Assembly: GCA_016786615.1 (NCBI GenBank)
Contig: JAEUVX010000003.1
Coordinates: forward strand, 124,001-188,000
Direction: 5' to 3'
Origin: Flavipsychrobacter sp.
GTDB lineage: Bacteria > Bacteroidota > Bacteroidia > Chitinophagales > Chitinophagaceae
DNA length: 64,000 nucleotides
Shown here: positions 44,513 to 54,032 of the stretch, piece by piece
Layout: the number at the start of each line of letters is the position of its first letter
Position numbering within the stretch: position 1 is the stretch's first letter
Notes under the pieces: model-generated
Database searches by the model: none
What the model saw: only the letters and a program-made list of their open reading frames with translations
Told to the model about the DNA's origin: nothing
Made by a program: the position numbers and the translations under genes

Positions 44513-47344
44513 TTAGTGTGCTGCCAGCCAGTTCTTCCCGGTACCAGCTTCTGCTACTATCGGTACACCGTGTGGTAATGCCATAGCTCGTTCCATATTT
44601 ATCTTAATAAGTTCTGTTACCTGTGCTACTTCGTCTTCAGGTACATCAAATACCAATTCATCGTGCACTTGTAGTACCATCTTGGTTTTCAGTCCGCTCT
44701 TCTTCAGTTCATGGTGCACTTTCACCATGGCCAGTTTTATCATCTCTGCGGCAGTACCCTGTATCGGCGAGTTGATGGCGTTGCGCTCGGCATAGCCGCG
44801 CACCGTCTGGTTGGCAGAAGTGATATCACGCAAGTAGCGTTTGCGCCCCATAATTGTTTCTACATAGCCTGTCTCTCTTGCAAAGTTTATGGTATCATCC
44901 ATATACTTTTTAATAGATGAGAACTCTGTAAAGTAATTATCGATAATCGTCTTTGCTTCCGTACGGCTGATGCCCAACGACTCTGCCAAACCGAATGCAG
45001 ACTGACCGTAGATAATACCGAAGTTGACAGCCTTAGCAGCACGACGCATATCGCCTGTTACTTCACTTTCTGCTACGCCATATACTTTGGCAGCAGTTGC
45101 AGTGTGGATGTCTTTATTTTCTACGAAGGCTTTAATCATATTCTCATCGCCGCTGATGGCAGCAACAATACGCAGCTCTATCTGCGAATAGTCGGCAGAG
45201 AGCAATGTCCAGCCATCACCACGGGATGTAAATGCTTTGCGTATTTCTCTGCCCCGGTCTGTACGGATAGGAATGTTCTGCAGGTTCGGATCTATACTAC
45301 TGAGTCTGCCGGTTACTGCTACTGCCTGATTGAAGCTGGTATGTACACGGCCTGTCTTCGGGTTTATCATTGTTGGCAGTGCATCTACATACGTGCTCTT
45401 CAGTTTGCTCAATTCGCGGAAGGCAAGAATATCATCAACTATCTGATGCTTGTTGCGCAGTTTGGCAAGTACATCTTCGCCTGTTGCGTACTGTCCTGTT
45501 TTTGTTTTTTTGGCTTTGTCATCCAGCTTCATTTTATCAAACAATACTTCTCCCAATTGTTTGGGCGATGCAAGATTGAAAACAATACCTGCCTGTTTGT
45601 ACACACTATCTTCTGCAATTTTTATTTCACGCTCCAGTTCTTTAGAATAGTCTTTCAGAAAGTTTACATCTATACCCACACCTTCATATTCCATATCTAC
45701 CAATACAGGTACAAGTGGATTTTCTACATGTTCAAATACTCTGCGCACTTCCTGCTTATCCAGCATCGGGTTGAAAGTCTGTTTCAACTGGAATGTTACA
45801 TCCGCATCCTCGGCAGCATATTCCTTCACCTGCTCTACAGGCACATCGCGCATACTGCCCTGGTTCTTCCCTTTCTTACCTATCAGTGTTTCTATAGACA
45901 CAGGTTCGTAACCAAGATACTTGGCACTCAGTACATCCATGCCTCGCTTACCTTCAGGCTCTATTACATAGTGTGCCAGCATGGTATCAAACATTTCGCC
46001 CTTAAGCGCATGACCATACCATTTCAGTATAGTCAGATCGTACTTAATGTTCTGTCCTATCCACAGTATATCTTCTTTATCAAATACAGGTTTAAACTGC
46101 CCGAGTATTTTCTTTGCGGCATCGTTATCAGGTATCGATACATAGTATGCTGTGCCTTTCTCCCAACAAAAGCTCATACCAATGATGTCTGCGATATTTG
46201 CATCAACATTAGTTGTCTCTGTATCAAACGCTACTTCTTTTTGTTGCAATAGTTTTTGTACAAGGTCTTGTATAGCTGCATCATTATCTACAAGGTGATA
46301 TGTATGCGGTGTGTTTTCTATATTCTTATCAGCAACAATAGTTGTTGTTTCTTCAGGTACATCAACTACCGTTTTTTCAATTTTTATTGGTGCGGCTTTC
46401 TGTGGCACAAGGTTGCCGAATAAATCTGTAATCATTGCCTGAGGCGCAACTTCTGCAGGTGCTACAACATCCTCGCCCAGTATGCGTTTACCAAGTGTTT
46501 TAAACTCAAGCTCGGCAAATATTTCTTTCAGTGTTTCTTTATCAATATCCTTTACACGGAAATCTTCTTCATGAAATGATACCGGCACGTTTGTAATAAT
46601 CGTAGCCAGTTTCTTTGAGATGATAGCAGACTCTTTGCCGTTACGTACTTTTTCGCCAAGCGCACCTTTTATACTATCAGCATTCGCCAATACATTTTCA
46701 AGGGTATCATATTCTGCCAATAGTTTAGCAGCCGTCTTTTCACCCACACCGGGAATGCCGGGAATGTTATCAACCGCATCGCCCATCAGGCCCAGTATAT
46801 CTATTACCTGATCCACACGTTTGATGTTCCATTTCTCGCATACTTCTTTCGGGCCCAATATTTCTACGCTACCCCCCTGGTATGCTGGTTTATAGATGAA
46901 TACATTGTCTTTCACCAACTGTCCGTAATCTTTATCAGGTGTTACCATATATACGGTATAACCCATCTCGGCAGCTTCGTGTGCCAAACCGCCAATCACA
47001 TCATCGGCCTCATAGCCATCGCTTTCCATTACAGGCAGGTTGAAGCCACGTATGATTTTTTTGATGTCGGGTACAGCGGCAGATATATCCTCAGGAGTTT
47101 CCTGCCTGTTGGCTTTGTATGCTTCAAAGTCTGTATGCCTTTCTGTTGGGGCACTGGTATCAAACACTACGGCAAGGTGTGTAGGCTTTTCTTTATTCAG
47201 CAAATCCAGCAGTGTTGTAGTGAAGCCAAACTGTGCATTGGTATTGCGGCCCTTGCTGGTAATGCGCGGACTTCGTATAAGTGCGTAATAAGCGCGGAAT
47301 ATCAACGCGAATGCGTCGAGTAAAAAGAGTTTCTTTTCAGACAT
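44513..47344 (-). CDS. polA: DNA polymerase I
   Basis: A 943-residue DNA polymerase I with all three domains. The 5' nuclease domain (about 1-290) has LLDAFALIFRAYYALIRSPR, VVFDTSAPTERHTDFEAYKA, GYEADDVIGGLAHEA and VTPDKDYGQL. The 3'-5' exonuclease domain keeps its acids: VAFDTETTNVD (D-x-E), GQNIKYDLTIL and YAAEDADVTF, so proofreading should be active. The polymerase domain shows DPNLQNIPIRTDRGREIRKA, LLSADYSQIELRIVAAISGD (motif A), RRAAKAVNFGIIYGQSAFGL (finger O-helix) and LQVHDELVFDVPEDEVAQVT (motif C). It acts in repair and Okazaki-fragment processing. It follows the DUF2256 gene by 33 bases. Confidence 0.97.
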   Translation of the reverse strand: MSEKKLFLLDAFALIFRAYYALIRSPRITSKGRNTNAQFGFTTTLLDLLNKEKPTHLAVVFDTSAPTERHTDFEAYKANRQETPEDISAAVPDIKKIIRGFNLPVMESDGYEADDVIGGLAHEAAEMGYTVYMVTPDKDYGQLVKDNVFIYKPAYQGGSVEILGPKEVCEKWNIKRVDQVIDILGLMGDAVDNIPGIPGVGEKTAAKLLAEYDTLENVLANADSIKGALGEKVRNGKESAIISKKLATIITNVPVSFHEEDFRVKDIDKETLKEIFAELEFKTLGKRILGEDVVAPAEVAPQAMITDLFGNLVPQKAAPIKIEKTVVDVPEETTTIVADKNIENTPHTYHLVDNDAAIQDLVQKLLQQKEVAFDTETTNVDANIADIIGMSFCWEKGTAYYVSIPDNDAAKKILGQFKPVFDKEDILWIGQNIKYDLTILKWYGHALKGEMFDTMLAHYVIEPEGKRGMDVLSAKYLGYEPVSIETLIGKKGKNQGSMRDVPVEQVKEYAAEDADVTFQLKQTFNPMLDKQEVRRVFEHVENPLVPVLVDMEYEGVGIDVNFLKDYSKELEREIKIAEDSVYKQAGIVFNLASPKQLGEVLFDKMKLDDKAKKTKTGQYATGEDVLAKLRNKHQIVDDILAFRELSKLKSTYVDALPTMINPKTGRVHTSFNQAVAVTGRLSSIDPNLQNIPIRTDRGREIRKAFTSRGDGWTLLSADYSQIELRIVAAISGDENMIKAFVENKDIHTATAAKVYGVAESEVTGDMRRAAKAVNFGIIYGQSAFGLAESLGISRTEAKTIIDNYFTEFSSIKKYMDDTINFARETGYVETIMGRKRYLRDITSANQTVRGYAERNAINSPIQGTAAEMIKLAMVKVHHELKKSGLKTKMVLQVHDELVFDVPEDEVAQVTELIKINMERAMALPHGVPIVAEAGTGKNWLAAH

Positions 47345-47377
47345 AGGGCTAAGTTAAGCAATGTATGCTTGCAGCGG

Positions 47378-47560
47378 TTATACCTTGATTTCTTTTGATG
47401 CTTTTTTGTGTTCGTTGCGACAGCGGTCGCTGCAATATTTTACTTCGTCCCACACGCGTGCCCATTTTTTGCGCCATACAAATGGCAGCCCGCATTGCAG
47501 ACAGGTTTTGTGCGGCAGTAATTCTTTTCGGTGTGTTCCTTTTTGCGGCTTACCACTCAT
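47378..47560 (-). CDS. Small DUF2256 zinc-ribbon-like protein
   Basis: A 60-residue protein matching the DUF2256 pattern: [20 protein letters not shown] followed by [18 protein letters not shown]. The paired CxxC and CxxxC suggest a zinc-binding knuckle, with a very basic surface. The function is not known. Its start overlaps the end of the YkgJ gene by 11 bases, so both are probably translated together, and polA follows on the same strand. Confidence 0.85.
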   Translation of the reverse strand: MSGKPQKGTHRKELLPHKTCLQCGLPFVWRKKWARVWDEVKYCSDRCRNEHKKASKEIKV

Positions 47561-48050
47561 ATTCTTTCTCTACACGTTTACGCAAGCGGTTGATGAGCGT
47601 AAAAGTAGCAGGGCAGTACTCTATGTTTGTTTTAAACATATCGTTGTACAAATCGAATGGTTTTTTGTTGTGGTGCGGAAATTCTGCACAGTCCACAGGG
47701 CGTATTTCGTAGATGCTGCACAGATTGTTTTGCAGAAACTGGCAAGGGCGTTGCTTATTCATCCAGTCACCGTTTTCAGGGTCTTTCTCCAGCCACTTGT
47801 CTTTAAATTGTTTTGGCGTCATACCAAAGTGAGCAGATATACGGGCTATGTCTTTGGTACTATAGGTAGGCACCATAGACTTGCAGCAGTTTGCACAAGT
47901 AGTACAGTCTACATCTTCCCAAACGGTTTTATCAACCTCTGCCACCAGCTTGGGCATGTCATCAGGTACTATATCATCCAGTTTGGTAAGAAAGGCTGTC
48001 AGTTTGTCCTTTTTCTTGGCTACTTTCTTCTTAAACGCTTTTAAGTCCAT
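47550..48050 (-). CDS. YkgJ-family cysteine-cluster protein
   Basis: A 166-residue cytoplasmic protein of the YkgJ/CxxCxxCC family. Cysteine clusters are [13 protein letters not shown] (about 60), [20 protein letters not shown] followed by CAEFPHH, and one further Cys in IEYCPATF. These probably bind zinc or iron. The N terminus is a lysine-rich helix ([19 protein letters not shown]). The role is unknown. It heads a small operon YkgJ-DUF2256-polA. Confidence 0.88.
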   Translation of the reverse strand: MDLKAFKKKVAKKKDKLTAFLTKLDDIVPDDMPKLVAEVDKTVWEDVDCTTCANCCKSMVPTYSTKDIARISAHFGMTPKQFKDKWLEKDPENGDWMNKQRPCQFLQNNLCSIYEIRPVDCAEFPHHNKKPFDLYNDMFKTNIEYCPATFTLINRLRKRVEKEYEW

Positions 48051-48092
48051 ATTGAAGTGTGTAAATATAAGGGGATTGCAATACAGGTGTGT

Positions 48093-48100
48093 TATTTTTG
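48093..48100 (+). promoter_or_regulatory. Candidate -7 element for the DUF5686 gene
   Basis: TATTTTTG matches TAnnTTTG and has a TTG 14 bases upstream (short spacing). The ATG is 115 bases further on, so the leader would be long. Weak evidence. Confidence 0.25.
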
Positions 48101-48215
48101 CATAGTTTTTTGAACCTGTTTAAACAAAATGCTGTTTAAAACATCTAAGTGATAATAGGATTTCATTAAGAACTGGAATTGTATCATTGCTTATGGATAT
48201 CGATTACCCTCAATA

Positions 48216-50771
48216 ATGTATAAAAAACCATTTTTATATGTATACTGTTTACTGCAACTGGCTATACTGCCGGCTTGGGGGCAAATAACAGATACTTCGG
48301 AGGTTTTTATCTCTGAAGAAAAAACAGATGTATATAAATATCACATTTCGGGTGTTGTAAAAGATAAGAAAACGGGAGAACCGATACCTTTTACAACCAT
48401 ATATTTTCAGCGTACACAAACAGGTGTACCGGCCAATCTTGATGGCGTATTCGAACTTAATTTTGACCGGTATCCTTCCGATACATTAGCTATTAATGCA
48501 TTGGGATACAAGCCCGTATTCAAAAAAATAGATACAAGCAAAACAGATTTAGCACTTTATATAGAGCTTGAGACATCTACCCGCAAGCTGAGCGAAGTTG
48601 TTGTATATGCCGGAGAAGACCCTGCAATAACAATACTCAAAAATATTATCCGCAGAAAAGAAATAAATAATCCCGATAAAACAGAAAACTATTACTACGA
48701 GGCATATAATAAGATAGAGATAGACCTGCTGAACCTGAGCAAAGAAACATTTCAAAGCTTGCCGGTTCCTTACCTGCGAAACTTCGGGTTTATATACAAC
48801 AATATGGACACCGCCGAAAACGGCGAGCGCTTCCTGCCTTTCTTTCTTACAGAGGCTATATCCGATTTCTACTTTCAACGGAAACCAAAGAAAGCAAGAG
48901 AAGTAATAAAGGCTACACAAATACGTGGTATCAATAACAAAAGTCTTGAGAAGTACCTCGGTACCATGAATCTTGATGTAAACCCTTATGAGAATTACAT
49001 GCTCTTCTTCGAGAAGAAGTTTGTAAGCCCCATCAACAATGCAGGCCCCGCGTTTTATAAATATAAAATCATAGACACCACCTACCTGAATGGTCATCGC
49101 ATCATACACCTGAGCTATAAACCCCTGCGCCCTGGCGAAAACTGCTTTACAGGTACCATCCGCATAGTTGATTCCGTCTTCGCGCTGGAATATATGGATG
49201 CCCTGCTACCCAAGGAAACAAACATCAACTGGATAAAAGGTACTTCATTCTACAAACAGTATGCACCCGTTGGTGATACTCTCTGGTTTTGCAGCAAAGA
49301 ACATCTGTCTGCCAAAATGCTGCCACCCGGCGATATCATCAAACCACCGGGTTTTATTGCACGCAAAACAACACACTACAACAATGTAAGGGTGAATGAT
49401 GAAAGCATCACAAAAGTGATAAATAAGTATAAAACAGACATCATACTTACCGATACTGCAAGAGATGTTACAGAAGCTACTTGGGTAAACCTGCGCCCCG
49501 ATACCCTCAGCAAAAACGAACGTGCCATTTACAATATGTTCGATTCGCTGGAAAATAACAGTACTTATACACGGTTCAAAAACCTGATGCGCGTTGTTGC
49601 AACAGGTGTAGTAAAATGGGGACCGATAGAGATAGGACCATACTGGAGCCTGTATAGCTACAACCAGATAGAAGGCAACCGTGTACGTTTCTCAATGGGT
49701 ACAACACCAAAGCTATTTAAAGATGCTTATATAAATGGCTACATAGCTTATGGCTTTAACGACCAGCGCTGGAAAGGAAGCATTGCCGCACTATGGCTGC
49801 TCGAAAGGCAACCACGTTCTTACATATTCGCCTCTTATACATCTGATATAGACCGTACTGTAAACTATTACGACAGGGTGAGCTACGACAACCTGTTTAC
49901 AATGGCCATACGCAAGAGTGGTGTACCGCCTAAGTTCATGTTTGCAAAAGACCTTCGCTTTGAATACTTCAAGGAGTTCTACAGCGGTTTCCGCTATATG
50001 TTTACATTCTTCAATAAAGAGTACGACCCATACAACCCGCTGCCTGATGTGAATATATTTAAAGACGAACAAGGCAATGTATCGAGCACTGTAACGAATA
50101 CAGAAGTCAACCTGCAGTTACGTTTTGCTTACAAAGAAAAATTCCTGGAGGGTAATTATTACCGCTTCAGCCTAGGTAGCAGGTACCCGGTAGTAGAAAT
50201 GCGTATTGGCGTTGGCTTCAAAGGGTTACTCAATAGTTCATATGATTACCAGAAGGTGTCACTCACTGTATCAGATAATATTAAGATAGCACCACTCGGT
50301 TCTTTATATGTAAACGTGTTTGCTGGTAAATATTTCGGCAACCTGCCATACCCTTTGCTCGAATCGCACCCGGGTAATGAGTTTTATGCTTACAATAAGT
50401 ATGCATTCAACATGATGAACCAATACGAGTTTCTCAGCGACCAGTTTGTAGGTTTCAATTTAGAGCATTCACTGGGCAATGGTATTTTCAATTATATACC
50501 GCTTATCAAGAAGCTGAAGTTTCGCCAGTTCTGGACAGCAAAGGGTATTGTCGGCAGCCTGAGCGATGCCAACACTGCTACCAATCTTGATAAAGGTTTT
50601 GCTTTCAAAACACTGGAAGGCAGCCCATATCTGGAAGTAGGTACGGGTGTTGAAAATATCCTGAAACTCTTCAGGGTAGATTTTATATGGCGTGTAACAC
50701 CTAAAGCATTGCCAACAGAACCACGCCAGAAATATTTCGGCGTATTCGGTAGCGTGAAATTTGCTTTCTAA
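48216..50771 (+). CDS. DUF5686 outer-membrane protein with carboxypeptidase-regulatory-like domain
   Basis: An 851-residue exported protein. After a signal peptide (ending ILPAWGQ) comes a carboxypeptidase-regulatory-like sandwich (about 45-125: YHISGVVKDKKTGEPIPFTT ... ALGYKPVFKKID), then the DUF5686 region (from AITILKNIIRRKEINNPDKT), including NYYYEAYNKIEIDL, and a long beta-rich C-terminal half (LRFEYFKEFYSGFRYMFTFF ... YFGVFGSVKFAF) that reads as an outer-membrane barrel ending in Phe. The family is widespread in Bacteroidota and its role is not known; it resembles TonB-receptor-type architecture without a plug. The stop overlaps the convergent bcp stop by four bases. Confidence 0.88.
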   Translation: MYKKPFLYVYCLLQLAILPAWGQITDTSEVFISEEKTDVYKYHISGVVKDKKTGEPIPFTTIYFQRTQTGVPANLDGVFELNFDRYPSDTLAINALGYKPVFKKIDTSKTDLALYIELETSTRKLSEVVVYAGEDPAITILKNIIRRKEINNPDKTENYYYEAYNKIEIDLLNLSKETFQSLPVPYLRNFGFIYNNMDTAENGERFLPFFLTEAISDFYFQRKPKKAREVIKATQIRGINNKSLEKYLGTMNLDVNPYENYMLFFEKKFVSPINNAGPAFYKYKIIDTTYLNGHRIIHLSYKPLRPGENCFTGTIRIVDSVFALEYMDALLPKETNINWIKGTSFYKQYAPVGDTLWFCSKEHLSAKMLPPGDIIKPPGFIARKTTHYNNVRVNDESITKVINKYKTDIILTDTARDVTEATWVNLRPDTLSKNERAIYNMFDSLENNSTYTRFKNLMRVVATGVVKWGPIEIGPYWSLYSYNQIEGNRVRFSMGTTPKLFKDAYINGYIAYGFNDQRWKGSIAALWLLERQPRSYIFASYTSDIDRTVNYYDRVSYDNLFTMAIRKSGVPPKFMFAKDLRFEYFKEFYSGFRYMFTFFNKEYDPYNPLPDVNIFKDEQGNVSSTVTNTEVNLQLRFAYKEKFLEGNYYRFSLGSRYPVVEMRIGVGFKGLLNSSYDYQKVSLTVSDNIKIAPLGSLYVNVFAGKYFGNLPYPLLESHPGNEFYAYNKYAFNMMNQYEFLSDQFVGFNLEHSLGNGIFNYIPLIKKLKFRQFWTAKGIVGSLSDANTATNLDKGFAFKTLEGSPYLEVGTGVENILKLFRVDFIWRVTPKALPTEPRQKYFGVFGSVKFAF

Positions 50772-51232
50772 GCCATTCCAAAACCTTTCAGTATCTGCTG
50801 TGTGTGTATTTTCGACAATGCACGTTTTACAATGCTGTGTATCTTTCCTTTTTCATCTATCAGGAATGTGCTGCGTACAATGCCCATGTGCCTGTTGCCG
50901 TACAATACTTTCTCAGCCCACACTCCGTATTTGTTAGCCAGTTTCAAATCTTCATCTACCAATAGCGGAAAAGGTAGCTTGAATTTCTGTTCAAATTTTT
51001 TGTGGCTCTTCTGGTCGTTAGGGCTTACACCCAGTATCGTGATACCATGCTTTTTCAGCTCATCATAATTATCGCGCAGGTTGCATGCCTGCACAGTGCA
51101 TACCTGTGTATCATCTTCGGGGTAGAAGTATAGGGCTACTTTCTTTCCTTTAAAATCTTTCAACGATACTACATTACCATCCTGGTCGGTAGTTTTGAAA
51201 TCGGGTGCTTTATCGCCTGCTTGCAGTTCCAT
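50768..51232 (-). CDS. bcp: Thioredoxin-dependent thiol peroxidase (Bcp/PrxQ)
   Basis: A 154-residue peroxiredoxin Q-type enzyme that reduces peroxides with thioredoxin in the cytoplasm. The motif is YFYPEDDTQVCTVQACNLRD, giving peroxidatic Cys45 and resolving Cys50; E. coli Bcp uses the same positions. The usual Thr-Pro-Gly before the first Cys reads Thr-Gln-Val here, a variation of the first motif. The C-terminal part (NRHMGIVRSTFLIDEKGKIH) is typical. It follows the M23 peptidase gene by five bases on the same strand. Confidence 0.95.
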   Translation of the reverse strand: MELQAGDKAPDFKTTDQDGNVVSLKDFKGKKVALYFYPEDDTQVCTVQACNLRDNYDELKKHGITILGVSPNDQKSHKKFEQKFKLPFPLLVDEDLKLANKYGVWAEKVLYGNRHMGIVRSTFLIDEKGKIHSIVKRALSKIHTQQILKGFGMA

Positions 51233-51237
51233 ATCTG

Positions 51238-52926
51238 TTATCTTGTAAAGTTGTATTTCAATATCCTTGTATTGTCGTTTTCATCAATGGCTGTCAGTAC
51301 CAATGTATGTTTGCCTTTCGGGCAATACTCGTCAAAGGTATAGAAGTATTGGCTGCCGTGTTGCTCTACACATATCCATTTACCATCCAGTTCACCACGA
51401 TAATATCTCACGCTTGTTACCTCATCTTTTATTGTAAAACTCATTCGTTTTGCCTTACTCAATATTGCACCATCTTTCTGCAATGATTTAATAACCGGTG
51501 CTACTGTATCAGCCACCAGCCTGTATTCACCAAAATTTCTTACAGATGCTTTATACCAGCCATTTTCAAGATTAGCTGCTTTGCCCGTTTCATCATTGCC
51601 ATCCGTCAGTACCATCGCAATCTTATCCTTCAATCCAAAAGGTATAGCCCTGTTGGGTTTTATACCAATATCGAAGTAACTATGCACAGGTACATAGCTG
51701 TTGTGTATGCCGTATTTATCACTAAACCCATCCGTTGTTTTTGTCACAGCAAACTGAAAGCATATATCATCATACAGGGCATTTTCATTCATCTTTATAA
51801 ATACATTCGGGTGTTCGAAAACATTGGCATTACCTTCCTTCCATAGCTTGCCGTTACATGTTGTATTAGTCGTATCAGCTACTTGTCGTACATAAAAGCG
51901 TACATCTGTAATATTCTTCGATGCATCTTCAAGATGGATATCTACACGATGTACATTACTATCCGGTAAGTGCATCAAACCTTTACTATTGTTCTGCCAC
52001 TTATATATACCGTTAAGTTTATTGCCTGGCAATTGATACAGCAGTTGCATCCATTGTCCCGATTGTTTTCTCGTCTTGTAGTCGATATAAGAATGCAGGT
52101 AGCGTGTTACATCATAGCCAATATCATCCAGTGTTACTGTTCCCTGCAATGTGCTGTCGAGGTAAACAGCAGCTTTATAAAACGTAAGTGTATTATCACT
52201 TCCATTCATATAGTCATTCACGTTTACACCTGCACCTATGAAGTTCGAACCGCATACTATCGTATCACCAACATACATTCCTGCTTTTTTTCTGAGTGCA
52301 GCTTTTGCAGGTATTTGCTCGTATATACTTGCTCTTGCATTATACACAGCTATTTGTGTTGGTACTGGTGCTATGGCATCTTTTATTTCAAAGCCAAACA
52401 GTTGCGGGTTCAGCGGGTGTTCTGTTTTGGTATCACGTATTTCTAAGTGCAGGTGTGGTGCTGTAGAGCCGCCTGTATTACCACTCCATGCTATCTGTTG
52501 CCCCTTTTTTACCGGAAACCGGTCTGCTGTTAATGCAATATCCATCGTCCAGCTTTCTGTTTTATACTGCATTGATTTTACAAAGCGTTGTATAGCAGGT
52601 GCAAAATCGTTGAGGTGTGCATAGAGTGATGTGTAACCATTGGGATGTGTAACATACAACGCATGACCAAAACCACCCGGCTCCATTTTGATACGCGATA
52701 CATAACCATCTCCGATGGCATATACAGGCAGGTTTTCTACCCCATTCGTTTTAATGTCTATTCCGCTATGAAAGTGATTAGGGCGACATTCTCCGAAATT
52801 GCCCGCAAGCATAATAGGAATATCCAACGGATTGCGAAAATCTGCAATAGGATAATCCTTTGTCTGTGCTGATGCAATAGATACCTGCATCATACATATA
52901 GCAATTAATATCTTTTTGTACCTCAT
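51238..52926 (-). CDS. Exported M23 (LytM-type) metallopeptidase
   Basis: A 562-residue exported protein. The ATG at 52926 gives the signal peptide MRYKKILIAICMMQVSIASA; a longer frame upstream would cover the divergent promoter. The LytM zinc site lies early: NHFHSGIDIKTNG (His53 and Asp57) and PHLHLEIRDT (H-x-H) about 105 residues later, with GYVSRIKMEPGGFGHALYVT between. The remaining 380 residues are beta-rich domains (INDYMNGSDNTLTFY-type and HTLVLTAIDENDNTRILKYN), perhaps for substrate or partner binding. It should cut peptide cross-links of peptidoglycan or act as an amidase activator in the periplasm. Operon with bcp. Confidence 0.9.
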   Translation of the reverse strand: MRYKKILIAICMMQVSIASAQTKDYPIADFRNPLDIPIMLAGNFGECRPNHFHSGIDIKTNGVENLPVYAIGDGYVSRIKMEPGGFGHALYVTHPNGYTSLYAHLNDFAPAIQRFVKSMQYKTESWTMDIALTADRFPVKKGQQIAWSGNTGGSTAPHLHLEIRDTKTEHPLNPQLFGFEIKDAIAPVPTQIAVYNARASIYEQIPAKAALRKKAGMYVGDTIVCGSNFIGAGVNVNDYMNGSDNTLTFYKAAVYLDSTLQGTVTLDDIGYDVTRYLHSYIDYKTRKQSGQWMQLLYQLPGNKLNGIYKWQNNSKGLMHLPDSNVHRVDIHLEDASKNITDVRFYVRQVADTTNTTCNGKLWKEGNANVFEHPNVFIKMNENALYDDICFQFAVTKTTDGFSDKYGIHNSYVPVHSYFDIGIKPNRAIPFGLKDKIAMVLTDGNDETGKAANLENGWYKASVRNFGEYRLVADTVAPVIKSLQKDGAILSKAKRMSFTIKDEVTSVRYYRGELDGKWICVEQHGSQYFYTFDEYCPKGKHTLVLTAIDENDNTRILKYNFTR

Positions 52927-52983
52927 CTTCAATACGCTTGTCAAATTTGCTGAAATAGCACGAGATATACAATCAATAAGCCT

Positions 52984-52991
52984 TAGATTTG
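52984..52991 (+). promoter_or_regulatory. Candidate -7 element for the DUF6787-like gene
   Basis: TAGATTTG matches TAnnTTTG exactly, 19 bases before the ATG at 53011. No TTG at normal -33 spacing. The M23 gene diverges from the same 84-base gap. Confidence 0.45.
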
Positions 52992-53010
52992 CAACGCTTT
53001 CGCATATAAT

Positions 53011-53298
53011 ATGTTCGACGGGCTTAAAAATAAATGGAAAGTAGGCGGGCTGCAATTGCTGCTGATACTATGCACTTTTGCATTAGGTGGTAGCCTGTGC
53101 GGATATGCGGGGCGTAAAATACTTTCTTTATTTCCGCTTGAAAAGGGTGTGCTATGGTTTGTCATTTACATAGTACTTATCACTATCCTGTGGCCTGTTT
53201 GTGTATTAATCATCAGCATACCATTCGGCCAGTTTCCTTTTTTCAAAAACTACCTGCATCGTATATGGAACCGTATGACGGGCAGGAAAAAGCCTTAG
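53011..53298 (+). CDS. Small membrane protein, DUF6787-like
   Basis: A 95-residue membrane protein. MFDGLKNKWKVGGLQLLLIL leads into a first helix, FALGGSLCGYAGRKILSLFP is a conserved-looking turn, and FVIYIVLITILWPVCVLIIS is the second helix, ending in ISIPFGQFPFFKNYLHRIWN and a basic tail. The arrangement fits the Bacteroidota family I recall as DUF6787; the number is from memory. The function is unknown. Its stop overlaps the convergent recO stop by four bases. Confidence 0.7.
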   Translation: MFDGLKNKWKVGGLQLLLILCTFALGGSLCGYAGRKILSLFPLEKGVLWFVIYIVLITILWPVCVLIISIPFGQFPFFKNYLHRIWNRMTGRKKP

Positions 53299-54029
53299 TG
53301 CAATATTGCCCGCAGCACAGCCAGCGATTTAATACTGCCCATGTGTTGTGTATGATTATGCATAAACTCAATGTACCAATCGAGCAGGCGGTTTCTGATA
53401 TCTCCATTCAGCGATACTGTTTTTAATAACACCACTTCTTCTATCTGCAATAATTTACCAAGTGCTATAGCATCCTCATCATGCAGGTAGGTATCTATCT
53501 TTGGCGGAGTGGCTGTAAATGCGCCATCCTGCAGATTCAGATAAGGTGTTTCGTTTGTGTAGGCTCCGCTTATCTCATAACCCAATATACGGCTGCATTG
53601 TATCAGAAAATATAATGGAAAATTGGCAACATCTGCCGAAGGCATAGCATCCAGTTGCCTGAAGTAATCGAACGAAAAGTCAAACAGTTCGGGCATCAGG
53701 GCTTCTTCAGGCAATATGCGCAGCAGTACTTCTGCCGAAAAAAGTGCAATGCTGTTTTTTACAATTTCTTCCTGCAGCGATGTGTAGATATATGCGTATT
53801 GGTATTCTTTGATGCGCTGCAGTTTTGTTTGCGGTTTGTGATACACTACCATATCCAGCAATGTTGCCGGTTGCAGTAATGCCGCTTTATTGTTTTTTGA
53901 TTTGCTGCTGCGGATGCCTTGCACCATGTAGCTCTGCACACCATACTTTTCTGTGAAGACTGCAGCTATCACACTTGTATCTCCGTATTTAACCGCGCGA
54001 AGCGCTATACCTCTTGTATTCTGCAGCAT
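53295..54029 (-). CDS. recO: DNA repair protein RecO
   Basis: A 244-residue RecO, which helps load RecA on single-stranded DNA in the RecFOR pathway. The N-terminal OB-fold shows NTRGIALRAVKYGDTSVIAA, VFTEKYGVQSYMVQGIRSSK and LLQPATLLDMVVYHKPQTKL. The helical domain follows (VLLRILPEEALMPELFDFSF, YFLIQCSRILGYEISGAY). The zinc-binding Cys cluster of some RecO proteins is not present. It begins three bases after the porZ stop. Confidence 0.92.
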   Translation of the reverse strand: MLQNTRGIALRAVKYGDTSVIAAVFTEKYGVQSYMVQGIRSSKSKNNKAALLQPATLLDMVVYHKPQTKLQRIKEYQYAYIYTSLQEEIVKNSIALFSAEVLLRILPEEALMPELFDFSFDYFRQLDAMPSADVANFPLYFLIQCSRILGYEISGAYTNETPYLNLQDGAFTATPPKIDTYLHDEDAIALGKLLQIEEVVLLKTVSLNGDIRNRLLDWYIEFMHNHTQHMGSIKSLAVLRAILH

Positions 54030-54032
54030 ACA

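Noticed and set aside
45104..46252. A long open frame (382 codons) on the plus strand opposite polA
   Set aside because: Its product is rich in Cys, Phe, Tyr and His with no family motif, and it lies entirely antisense to a clearly recognised gene with intact catalytic motifs.
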